A stretch of 37,077 nucleotides of DNA, taken from positions 1-37,077 of the forward strand of contig CAMWXE010000054.1 in the NCBI GenBank assembly GCA_947178145.1. The letters run 5' to 3'. Every line of letters starts with the position of its first letter. Position 1 is the first letter of the stretch. The DNA comes from an uncultured Lachnospiraceae bacterium. GTDB taxonomy: Bacteria; Bacillota; Clostridia; Lachnospirales; Lachnospiraceae. Shown piece after piece: positions 11,233-19,181 of this stretch. The translations under genes and the position numbers were made by a program. The notes under the pieces are model-generated. The model had not been told where the DNA came from. It did not search any database and saw nothing but the letters and a program-made list of their open reading frames with translations.

Positions 11233-11784
11233 TTATATTGTCACTAAATACGGGACAAAATTCGCAGGCAGTATTTCAAGCGCATAAAGCGTCATTACTT
11301 CTGGTTCATCCTGCATATCCCTTGAGAACCACAATAAAAAATGCTTGAATATTCCACCGATATAAAAAGAAACTTTATATTGATCCGATAATGGCTTGCT
11401 TTCGTCAACCTGCGAATGAAAATATTTTTCTAATATTTTTAGGAACAAGATGGAAAGACCTGATTGATAAATGGTCAGCATCTGCTCTTTGTAGCGCAAA
11501 GAATGTTCAAACATCCTTGTAAGATAAGTCTTAAAGTCAAGTTTCTGTTGCCTGCTCCAGTCGAGATACTCTCCCATAATTTTGTCTAGGAAATATAAAA
11601 TAATATCCTCTTTGCTATTGAAATGGCGATAGTAAGTAGAACGGTTGACACCTGCTCTGGCAGTAATTTCTTCAATGGTAATATTATGAAATTCTTTGTC
11701 CCGCATTAAGATCAGCAGGCTGTCTGCAATATATGCTTTCATCATTTCTGATGTCGTAGATTTTCTTCTCATAAAAAGCACCAA
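11233..11784 (-). CDS. TetR/AcrR-family transcriptional regulator
   Basis: 183 aa DNA-binding repressor. The N-terminal helix-turn-helix is clear (about 13-58: ITIEEITARAGVNRSTYYRHF, matching TetR-family helices 2-3), followed by a helical ligand-binding domain. On the minus strand the ribosome site GGAGAGGGGG is at proper distance from TTG (11784) or the adjacent GTG (11781), and too far from the ATG at 11772, so a non-ATG start is likely. It is divergent from the MATE pump across a 124-bp gap, the usual arrangement for a repressor that senses a drug or metabolite and controls the neighbouring exporter. Confidence 0.88.
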   Translation of the reverse strand: MVLFMRRKSTTSEMMKAYIADSLLILMRDKEFHNITIEEITARAGVNRSTYYRHFNSKEDIILYFLDKIMGEYLDWSRQQKLDFKTYLTRMFEHSLRYKEQMLTIYQSGLSILFLKILEKYFHSQVDESKPLSDQYKVSFYIGGIFKHFLLWFSRDMQDEPEVMTLYALEILPANFVPYLVTI

Positions 11785-11819
11785 AACCCCCTCTCCTGTT
11801 GCAGTTAAGTCTAGAAATC

Positions 11820-11848
11820 TTGAAAATTCCTTAGTAAACTGATATATT
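11820..11848 (+). promoter_or_regulatory. Promoter of the MATE transporter gene
   Basis: TTGAAA at 11820-11825, a 17-bp spacer, and TATATT at 11843-11848, about 60 bp before the start codon. It lies in the divergent gap and is the natural target for the TetR protein; no unmistakable TetR palindrome was seen. Confidence 0.6.
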
Positions 11849-11908
11849 TAAGAAACAATGGTCTCTTTTTATTATAAGAAAGAATGATGAAAAGTCAAGG
11901 AGGATAAT

Positions 11909-13282
11909 ATGGAACAAATAGAAAAAGAACATAGTAACCCTCTTGGGAATGAAAAAATCTCCATATTGCTGAGGAGATTTGCTGTTCCAAGCATCGTTGC
12001 CATGCTGGTAAGTTCGTTGTATAACATTGTGGATCAGATTTTTATAGGACAGGGAGTTGGTTATCTTGGGAATGCAGCGACAAATGTCGCGTATCCATTG
12101 ACAACGATCTGTCTGGCGGTTGCTCTGCTTTTTGGCATTGGCGGAGCCGCGACTTTTTCTCTTGTCCTTGGTTCCGGGGACAAAGAAGGGGCAGGCAGAA
12201 CAGTAAGCAATGTCCTGTACATGATTATTCTATTCGGGATCATATATGCTGTTTTGGCGGAATTATTTCTGACGCCGATGCTGAAGGCTTTCGGCGCCAC
12301 GGGTAATGTCCTTCCTTTTGCAGTAAAATATGCAGGGATCACGACTCTCGGAATGCCCTTTTTGATGTTTACAAATGCCATGAGCAGTCTGATCAGGGCA
12401 GACGGCAGCCCGAAGTATTCGATGACGTGCATGGTAATCGGAGCAGTGCTAAACACTGTTTTGGATCCTCTGTTTATTTTTGGCTTTGGGATGGGGATTG
12501 AAGGCGCTGCATGGGCGACTGTCCTCTCACAAGTTGTCTCCTTTTTATGTGCTCTCCGCTATTTGCGGCATTTTCAAAGCATCAGCTTAAAAAAGGAATA
12601 TTTTCAATTTCAGGCAGGCAGATGTATTCAGATTGCATCATTGGGATTGAGTAACTGTCTGACGCAGCTGAGTATAACACTGATTCAGATCGTAATGAAC
12701 AATTCCCTGACTTACTACGGCGCGCGCTCTGTTTACGGAGAGGATATTCCCCTTTCGGCGGCCGGGATCGTCATGAAAGTCAATTCTATTTTAACTGCCG
12801 TGTTTGTCGGGTTGAGCCAGGGCTCCCAGCCGATTCTTGGATATAATTATGGGGCAGGAAACTATGAGCGGGTGAAAGGAGTGTACAAGTTAGCCATCAA
12901 GTGCTCTTTTGTTGTGTCAACGTTTGGATTTGTAATGTTTCAGGTTTTTCCTCGATATATCATCGCTATTTTTGGCTCTGGGGATAACGAATTGTACATA
13001 GAATTTGCAGTAAAATTTATGCGGATATTCCTTTTCATGGTCATCATCAATGGAGTGCAGCTGATATCCTCAAATTTCTTTTCCGCCATTGGAAAGCCGT
13101 TTAAGGGAATCATGCTCTCCCTTTCCCGTCAGGTCATTTTCCTGATTCCGCTTATGCTGATCCTGCCCACTTTTCTGGGCATAGACGGGGTTATGCTTGC
13201 TGCTCCTGTATCGGATACCATTGCATTTGTATTCAGCATTGTTTTGATCAAGAAGGAATTCGTCCAAATGTGTCCTGTTTAG
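11909..13282 (+). CDS. MATE-family multidrug/cation antiporter
   Basis: 457 aa, 12 predicted membrane segments. It has the MATE N-lobe pattern FAVPSIVAMLVSSLYNIVDQIFIGQGVG and the second-lobe counterpart GLSQGSQPILGYNYGAGNYERV, so it belongs to the MepA/NorM-type exporters that expel drugs or metabolites in exchange for Na+ or H+. Length is normal. The ATG follows AAGGAGGATAAT. Control by the divergent TetR protein is likely. The context of plant glycosides raises the possibility that it exports aglycones such as flavonoids, which is inference only. It is the last intact gene before the decayed region. Confidence 0.92.
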   Translation: MEQIEKEHSNPLGNEKISILLRRFAVPSIVAMLVSSLYNIVDQIFIGQGVGYLGNAATNVAYPLTTICLAVALLFGIGGAATFSLVLGSGDKEGAGRTVSNVLYMIILFGIIYAVLAELFLTPMLKAFGATGNVLPFAVKYAGITTLGMPFLMFTNAMSSLIRADGSPKYSMTCMVIGAVLNTVLDPLFIFGFGMGIEGAAWATVLSQVVSFLCALRYLRHFQSISLKKEYFQFQAGRCIQIASLGLSNCLTQLSITLIQIVMNNSLTYYGARSVYGEDIPLSAAGIVMKVNSILTAVFVGLSQGSQPILGYNYGAGNYERVKGVYKLAIKCSFVVSTFGFVMFQVFPRYIIAIFGSGDNELYIEFAVKFMRIFLFMVIINGVQLISSNFFSAIGKPFKGIMLSLSRQVIFLIPLMLILPTFLGIDGVMLAAPVSDTIAFVFSIVLIKKEFVQMCPV

Positions 13283-13329
13283 TTTCAGTTTATCAAAGCA
13301 TGGTATTATTTGTTTGGAGGTGGAACCTG

Positions 13330-13401
13330 ATGATTCATATTCTTGTTGTGGATGATGACAAAAATACGAGGAAGCTGTTAAAGGCAGTCTTGAAATCCTT
13401 A
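13330..13401 (+). pseudogene. Response-regulator N-terminal remnant
   Basis: A ribosome site (TTTGGAGGTGG) and ATG at 13330 open a typical receiver-domain start, IHILVVDDDKNTRKLLKAVL, with the acidic DDD pocket. After about 21 codons the similarity ends and the frame runs into the antisense of the esterase pseudogene. The rest of the receiver, including the phospho-Asp, and any output domain are gone. The junction at about 13390-13400 looks like a deletion end point. Confidence 0.75.
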
Positions 13402-14395
13402 TCATTCATTTGCGTTGTGCTTTGCGCATTGGTTTTCCCAAAATGCGACAGCCTGTTCCAGCCATCCTTCCGCTTCAGTACCTTTTCCCAATCCAACGCC
13501 ATGTGCTGTTCCGGGAAATGTTTGATACACATTTTTAATTCATTTCAGATTCAGTTCCTTTGCCAGCATCTGCGTATTTTTAATTGGTACAGTATCATCC
13601 TGCTGGAATTGCCAGACAAACGAAGGGGGGGTATGAGACGGTTATCTGTTTTTCTATGGAATATTTTTCGATCAGCGTCTGATCACCGGAGTGGTTCTTG
13701 CCCAACAGGTTTCTTCTGGAGCCTTTATGTGTTTTTCCTCCCATCGTTATTACTGGATACGCAAGAAATAGCGCTCCTGGCTTTGGAAGTCCGTAATGTA
13801 TGTATCCCAGTTCCTGGATTCCCATAGCCGCTGCAAGATGTCCGCCTGCGGAGAATCCGGCTATCGCGTAATCCTATGCCTCGACCTGGAATTCTTGCGT
13901 ATACTGCAGAATAAAGCGGATGGCCTGTGCCAGATCCTCCATTGGATTTGGTGCTTTTGCATATTTCCCTACACGGTACTGTATCACAAATGTAGAATAT
14001 CCCATTTGATTAAGCAGTTGTGCAACCAGATATGCTTCTGCCATCGAACAGACCGATGCGTACCCGCCGCCGGCACAGAGCACCACAAATTTTGCTTTTT
14101 TTGATACAGTCAGGGCCGCAATCCCTGTCATTTTTCTGGACGGATCGGATGCTTTTTCCTTCGGTGTCCAAAAATCGTAAAATACCTTTTTCTTTTTGGT
14201 CTGCTCAGATAAATACTCCATTCCTTCTGCCAGGCTTTGGGGATTCCATGTCTTAGTCATCTTGCACATGGTTTCCAGTTTGATATTGCTGATCAGACTT
14301 CCGAAAATTCCTGGCATTTCTCCCACCATTAACTCATGATCCCTGAATTCAGGTGCATTTACAATATCTTTCAGTCTTGTCTCTGGTTTTATCAT
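13402..14395 (-). pseudogene. Alpha/beta-hydrolase (esterase) pseudogene
   Basis: Minus-strand reading from ATG 14395 (ribosome site AGTGAGGT) gives an esterase of about 330 codons of the carboxylesterase/BD-FAE type. The oxyanion segment is CAGGGYAS. The nucleophile elbow GFSAGGHLAA is preceded by an in-frame TAG at 13876-13874. After VSYPP a run of seven C (plus strand G at 13625-13631) has one base too many; removing it continues as FVWQFQQDDTVP with the triad Asp. An in-frame TGA at 13542-13540 follows, then FPGTAHGVGLG with the triad His. The stop is at 13402. With two nonsense codons and one frameshift it cannot give a full enzyme. Without them it would be an intracellular esterase of acylated glycosides. 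It shares an upstream element with the GH78 pseudogene. Confidence 0.85.
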
Positions 14396-14468
14396 ATTGA
14401 TACCTCACTTCCTACAGTTCCTTAACTTTATATTAAACCATAATGGTGAAAATAGCAGTAGGGAATAG

Positions 14469-14500
14469 ACAGGGATTTTGTTTAGAATCATAAGATCTTA
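14469..14500. promoter_or_regulatory. Shared operator element, copy A (upstream of esterase)
   Basis: The element begins ACAGGGATTTTGTTTA and ends with the palindrome TAAGATCTTA (14491-14500). Nearly the same sequence lies at 17943-17975 upstream of the GH78 pseudogene. It is 74 bp upstream of the esterase start, a suitable place for an activator. Proposed binding site of the AraC protein encoded at 14618-15657. Confidence 0.65.
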
Positions 14501-14539
14501 GTACTGTAAAAATTTGCAAAGTTTTAAGAAAGTGAGTTT

Positions 14540-14551
14540 CGGTTGAACAGG
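14540..14551. promoter_or_regulatory. Secondary shared motif, copy A
   Basis: CGGTTGAACAGG, matched at 11 of 12 bases by CGGTTGAGCAGG at 17996-18007. It lies 40 bp beyond copy A of the main element; the second pair is 21 bp apart, a difference of about two helical turns. Possibly a second half-site of the same regulator. Confidence 0.45.
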
Positions 14552-14617
14552 CTTATCCTTTATATTATAATAAAAATATGCAAATAATAGGATTTTGAAG
14601 AGAAAAGAGAAAACAAC

Positions 14618-15657
14618 ATGGATCCAGCCATCATCAAAGCTGTTAAAGAGCGTTCCGCTTCTTACTCTTTTAAACTATGGAACCGTATTCAGCAGAACCA
14701 GATCGATTCGGAGGATGAAAACAGGATTTTTACCGCTGTCAAAGAGTGGGCTTCTGGATTTGACTTTCATGCAGAATCGCATTCGCAGGATGAACTGACC
14801 TCCTTTTTATGCGAAAGTCCTTTGGATTTCCTGCCTTCATTCCTTTTCCGTCCCAGTTCCACGGCAGACATTTTTATCAATTGTCATGATACGTTTATGA
14901 ATCATGTCATTCCCATGACTTTTTTGAGATGATTTATGTCTGTGAGGGGGATATACTGGACTGGGTAGACGGAACTGAGATTTCACTTGCCAAAGGAGGT
15001 CTGTGCATCCACAATCCCAAGGCTCAGCACAAAATCGAGAAGATGGAGGAGGAAAAGGATATCGTATTGAATATCCTTCTCCCCCCGGATATGTTCCAGC
15101 GTTCCTTTTACTCAATGCTCACACAGAACAAAGAATTAGACCAGTTTTTCAATAATTTCATGGTGTCCTCTGACAGATGTTCCAATTTTATGGTATTCCA
15201 TGATACATCTGCCAGAATCGATACCATCATGGAACTCTTGGCGGAAGAGTTTCTTCGCGGGGAAAATGCCTCCCGTTTTGTCTTGGAGTCCACCCTTGTA
15301 GTGCTGTTCGGCGAACTGCTGCGGAAATACAAATCAGACCCGTTTATGCAGAAATTGACCGCTTATATTGCGGAGCACCTGACAGATATCAGCATGGAAA
15401 TGTCTGCACAGGAATTTGGATACCACAAAAATTACTTTCCCAATGTCGTCAGACAGCAGACGAATCACACTTTTTGGGAACTGGTTACGACTGTCCGGCT
15501 TCAAAAAGCGGTCAATTTGTTGCTGTTTACCGACCAGCCAATCGATGAGATATCTGACACGATTGGTTATAAGAGCACGGCATCTTTTTACTGCCATTTT
15601 AAAGAAGTGTACCACATGACACCAAGCCAATATCGGAAGAAACATTTGTGTCATTAA
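14618..15657 (+). pseudogene. AraC-family regulator, frameshifted (two overlapping reading frames)
   Basis: The N-terminal frame 14618-14932 (104 aa) and the C-terminal frame 14929-15657 (242 aa) together make one AraC-type regulator of about 346 aa. A single missing base in CCC near 14911-14914 breaks it: restoring one base gives HDFFEMIYVCEGDILDW, the usual cupin-like sensor continuation. The C-terminal HTH pair is intact (YIAEHLTDISMEMSAQEFGY, then IDEISDTIGYKSTASFYCHF and TPSQYRKKH). The stop of the first frame and the ATG of the second overlap as ATGA, so coupled translation of two pieces is formally possible. The gene ends 4 bp into the tail of the GH78 pseudogene and is divergent from the esterase, both probable targets. 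Confidence 0.8.
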
Positions 15658-17866
15658 AATGTGCACTCAAAATGATATGTCCCTGCATCGACGCATTTTT
15701 TTACGCCATCAGGCAGAAGAACTTCGGCGGCTCTGGGGGTAGTTACATGTAGGATAAATGCTTTTCCGTGGCGTTTCCAGTTGACCTGAATCTTTCCTGC
15801 CACGCTTTCATAAACACAGTTTACTTCCTGAAGGCTGCCTCCTATGACTGGCGCAATGCGCACTTTCTCAAATCCCGGAAGCAGCGGTTCAATCCCTGCC
15901 ACGCTGCCATACAGCCAGCCCACAATCGCCCCCGGCGAATAATGGTTCATGGAATTTTTGGGATTTCCCTGTGCGTCTTTTCCATACCAGTTTTCCCATA
16001 TGGAGGTAGCCCCTTTGTTGACCTCGTACAGCCAGCCCGGCTGCTCCTCATTTTCCAGCATTTTGTAAGCCGTGTCCGCGTATCCATAATCGGACAGCAC
16101 CTTACATATATGCGGGGTGGAGAGGAAGCCCGTTCCTACATGATAATGATTTGCAATCACTTTTTCGTTCAGCATTGCCACGATCGCAGGTTTGTCCTCT
16201 TCTCCGGCCAGATTCAGCGCAACCGGTCTTACGAACCGGAATTGGCGTTCTACTTTTGACCGCCCATCTGGTAAAAATTCCCGCTGATAGGCTTTTTTTA
16301 TTTTTTGATAGAGAGACTGATAGTATGCTGCGTCCTCTTTTTCTCCAAGGAATCTGGCAATTTCGGACGCCTTACCGACGGACCATGCGTAATAGGCGCT
16401 TGCGACCTCCATATCGGGTGCTGTAAAGCCGCGCAGGGCACCTGCAGGCATGCTGCCGCCCGGCTCTAACCATTCTCCCCAGTGAAAGCCGCAGTCGATC
16501 AGATGATCATGGTATGCCGGTTTTGCCTTGTTCCAAAGTTTTCTCTTTTTCGAGCGTTTTTCCATAAATGCGATATGCTTTTTTATTGCTGGATAAGCCA
16601 TCTCTAAGATCTCTTTGTTCCCATAAAACAGATATAAAACAAACGGTAGTTTTACAATGGCATCCGACCATCCCGCAGCACCGTCCATAAAAGACGGCAG
16701 GCCGCCGTTCGGAACGATATTTTTGATCCGGCCGTCATCGCCTTGTTCCAAAATGACATCCTGCAGCCATTTTTTGAAAAACTGGTAAGTATCCATCTGA
16801 TATGTTGCTGGAATGCTGTATACCATGATATCGCCGGTCCATCCCGCTCGTTCCCTGGTGGGGCAGTCCGTGGGGACATCCAGGAAATTGCCCTTCATAC
16901 TCCATCTGCAGTTGGATACAAGCTGGTTGATTTTGTCATTGGAACATTGGAACTGTCCTGTCTGCTTTAAATCAGAATATACCGCGATGGCAGTAAAATT
17001 TTCTTTTCTCACTTCTTCCGGCCAGTTAGTCAGCTTCACGTACTGAAAACCGTGCACACTCGCCATGGGCTTATAGGTCTGCGTGCCATCTTTCAATATG
17101 TAGGATACTGTCTGGGGAAATTGGCCGGTCTTTTTGCTCTTTGTGAAATTCAGGTTTTTTTGTGTAAAATTGCCTGCTGCATCTAGTGTTTCACCGTGGA
17201 TCATATCCACGCGCGTGCCCGCCTGTCCTGTTACCGTAAACTCCATATAACCAGCAATGTTCTGCCCGAAATCCAATACGACAGAACCGTCCGGTGTCTT
17301 TAGGATTTTCCGGGGGCGAAAGCGCTCGTGCTCCCGAATCTTTTCCCCTGCGCTGGAACGATGTTTCCGCCGTATTCTGTCATTGCCGGCGTCTTCCATG
17401 ATGAGTCCGAAAATACAATCTGTTCCCAGCCCGGCATTTCTTTTCTGGCATCATACAGTTCCCCCAGTTTCATATCGTGAAACCCGAGCGGTCCATAGCC
17501 GCACGCTTTCCAGCTGTCATCGGAAAGGATGGTTTCTTCCCTGCCGGCGTAGGACAGGGTAAGTTTCGCGTAGAGTTTTGGTTCCTTTTTGTACCATTCC
17601 CTGCCAAGTGTGGCGGCTATGACATTGTCTCCTGACAGTAATTGACTGGTAACATCGTATTCCTGATATTGCACACGGTATGAATAGCTGGTTCGCCCCG
17701 GCAAAAATACCTGTTGGTCCAATTCGTGACCGTTCAGGTATCCTTTATAGATTCCCAGAGCCGACATGCGCAGAATGGCCTTCTCTGGCAATTTGTTGAT
17801 ATGAAATTTTTTTCTGAAATAGATACCGTTTTCTCCTGCATCTGGCAGACTGATCATTTTTTTCAT
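15654..17866 (-). pseudogene. GH78 alpha-L-rhamnosidase, frameshifted
   Basis: Two minus-strand frames, 17866-17300 and 17399-15654, join into one GH78 of about 737 codons. The first supplies the N-terminal sandwich (GYLNGHELDQQVFLPGRTSY). The second has VVLDFGQNIAGYMEF and the active-site loop DCPTRERAGWTGD with every expected acidic residue, then the (alpha/alpha)6 barrel and the C-terminal domain. The break is one missing G in the run read as CCCC on the plus strand at 17345-17348; adding it gives VPAQGEKIREHERF and the main frame. Start ATG 17866 follows GGGAGGTATCT. No signal peptide. It would have been a canonical rhamnosidase. A shorter protein from a start inside the second frame is possible but lacks the N-domain. 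Confidence 0.87.
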
Positions 17867-17942
17867 AGATACCTCCCGGAATTTCTCAAAATGTACTATC
17901 TATAGCATAGTGTTTACGAAAAAAAATTGCTATATGATTTAA

Positions 17943-17975
17943 ACAGGGATTTGTTTAAAATCTTAAGATTTCTTA
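17943..17975. promoter_or_regulatory. Shared operator element, copy B (upstream of GH78 pseudogene)
   Basis: ACAGGGATTTGTTTA followed by the perfect 14-bp palindrome AAATCTTAAGATTT (17958-17971). It matches copy A at 14469-14500 with few changes and lies 77 bp upstream of the GH78 start, almost the same distance as copy A from the esterase start (74 bp). The equal spacing and orientation argue for a common activator site. Confidence 0.65.
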
Positions 17976-17995
17976 ACAGTTACATATTATGACAG

Positions 17996-18007
17996 CGGTT
18001 GAGCAGG
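17996..18007. promoter_or_regulatory. Secondary shared motif, copy B
   Basis: CGGTTGAGCAGG, partner of CGGTTGAACAGG at 14540-14551. Confidence 0.45.
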
Positions 18008-18098
18008 AAGAGCTTTATGAGAATCCGATAGAAATGCGAGCATAGGTGTGGTATGATAGTGTACATATTAATGATTGATTAAGGAAAGGATGGTGCTT

Positions 18099-18455
18099 AT
18101 GAAACTGAATTATATCACGTTTATGGTAAGAGATATCGAAAAAACAATTGATTTTTATCAAAATCTTGCAGGCTTGAAGATTGTCAGACGGTTCAATCCC
18201 GGGATGGGCGAGATCGCATTTATGACAAATGCAGAGGGTGAAACGAAACTCGAATTTATCCAGTTTGAGAAAGTTCCCAAAGTTCAAGTATCTGGTATGA
18301 CAATGAGTTATAAAGTGGAGGGGATCCTTGAAGAAGTGCGCAATAAGGCTATTGCTATGGGGTATCATCCATCTGAGATTATCATTGAACCGCCCAAGCC
18401 AGAACACTTTAAGGTTTTAGATGCTGATGGCATTGAGGTGGAGTTTAGTTTGTAA
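18099..18455 (+). CDS. VOC-family (glyoxalase/dioxygenase-like) protein
   Basis: 118 aa single vicinal-oxygen-chelate domain with two beta-alpha-beta-beta-beta modules: YITFMVRDIEKTIDFYQNLAGLKIVRRF opens the first and the ending FKVLDADGIEVEFSL closes the second, with the Glu typical of the metal site. The family includes glyoxalase I, fosfomycin and bleomycin resistance proteins and many enzymes of unknown role. Start chosen at ATG 18099 because AAGGAAAGG lies 9 bp upstream; the frame is open to a TTG at 18075. It is the only intact gene within the decayed zone. No substrate can be named. Confidence 0.85.
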   Translation: MKLNYITFMVRDIEKTIDFYQNLAGLKIVRRFNPGMGEIAFMTNAEGETKLEFIQFEKVPKVQVSGMTMSYKVEGILEEVRNKAIAMGYHPSEIIIEPPKPEHFKVLDADGIEVEFSL

Positions 18456-18576
18456 ATCAGAGAGTATGGGAAATTTTATTCATGTGAAAAGAATTGTTAC
18501 AGAGCAGCAAGATAAAGTTTTTAAGTACATTTCAACACAAAAGTGCATTCTGAATAAGAAACAGGAGATTGCTTCC

Positions 18577-18843
18577 ATGTGTATTTTGACTGCGGAGGAC
18601 GAAGTCGAGCTTGCAAAAGGGCTGAAGTTTCTGTTGGAAAAGAACAAGTTTTCTGTGGATATTGTCCATGACGGGGCAGACGCCATGGACTGTTTTCACT
18701 ATACCGAATATGACGTTATTGTGTTGGATATCATGATGCCGAAAATAAATGGTCTTGAGGTGTTGTGCCATATAAGAAAAAGAAAATCCAGTGTTCCTGT
18801 ATGGTTGCGTCTCCTCAAAGCTATGTTTTATTTCTGTGAGTGA
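18577..18843 (+). pseudogene. Truncated response-regulator receiver domain
   Basis: 88 aa from ATG 18577 with ribosome site AGGAG 9 bp upstream. It starts as an OmpR-type receiver (MCILTAEDEVELAKGLKFLL), has the phospho-Asp in VIVLDIMMPKINGLEVL, and reaches the fourth strand (RKRKSSVPV). It then turns into unrelated residues (WLRLLKAMFYFCE) and stops, so the conserved Lys, the last helices and the DNA-binding domain are missing. Most likely a deletion remnant. A single-domain regulator is unlikely because the receiver itself is incomplete. Confidence 0.8.
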
Positions 18844-18932
18844 CAGCTTACATATTTCAGGTGGAAAAGCAAGCCATTTTAAAGTAATTTTAAATTTACC
18901 CCCATACCCACGGTAAACGCAAGCTTTTATGT

Positions 18933-19125
18933 ATGCAAAATGACATGGGGGCAGAGTTTGTTTTGGATGATTATCTGATCAATGTCACCTTTGGAGAGGG
19001 CGGTGTACTGGGGCACCGAAAAGAGGGCGGTCCTGTGGGAGGTGGTTTTATCATCCGCAGGGATCGTGACAGGTTTTTGATATGCGGTATCGCCTGCAAT
19101 ATTCAGATGAATCCGAGATACGCAA
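18933..19125 (+). pseudogene. Remnant resembling the C-terminal domain of a GH35-type beta-galactosidase
   Basis: An open frame from about 18933 reads GAEFVLDDYLINVTFGEGG, then GGGFIIRRDRDRFLICGIAC and NIQMNPRYAS. The alternation of beta strands and the pattern xFLICGxxCxxQM recall the DUF5597-like domain at the end of some GH35 beta-galactosidases; this is from memory of the family and uncertain. There is no ribosome site and no catalytic domain, and the frame then runs into a hairpin and the next gene. The interval 18844-19181 holds nothing else recognisable. Confidence 0.35.
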
Positions 19126-19162
19126 GCACGGATGTTCGTAGCTTATCGCGAGGCATCCGTGC
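19126..19162. repeat. Inverted repeat after the decayed zone
   Basis: GCACGGATG (19126-19134) and CATCCGTGC (19154-19162) are perfect complements around a 19-nt loop. It lies 20 bp beyond the end of the minus-strand AraC gene. On the minus strand it could terminate that gene, but a clear T tract is absent. Confidence 0.45.
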
Positions 19163-19181
19163 GTTTGAATACTACGATATT

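Noticed and set aside
11165..11235. AATGCTC...GAGCATT pairing as a second terminator after ptsI
   Set aside because: Seven pairs with a loop of over 30 nt and no T tract; the hairpin at 11130-11159 is better.
13270..13827. 185-codon plus-strand frame after the MATE gene
   Set aside because: Only the 21 codons from 13330 look like a protein (receiver start); the rest is antisense of the esterase pseudogene.
13874..13876. In-frame TAG before the esterase nucleophile as a recoded codon
   Set aside because: The same gene also has a frameshift and an in-frame TGA, so decay is simpler; no pyrrolysine genes are present here.
18421..18576. Upstream extension of the truncated response regulator to 18421
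   Set aside because: It overlaps the end of the VOC gene and lacks receiver similarity; a good ribosome site supports ATG 18577.
9363..19162. GCACGGA-containing hairpins at 9368-9413 and 19126-19162 as a repeat family
   Set aside because: Only seven bases are shared and the arms are arranged in opposite order; probably coincidence.
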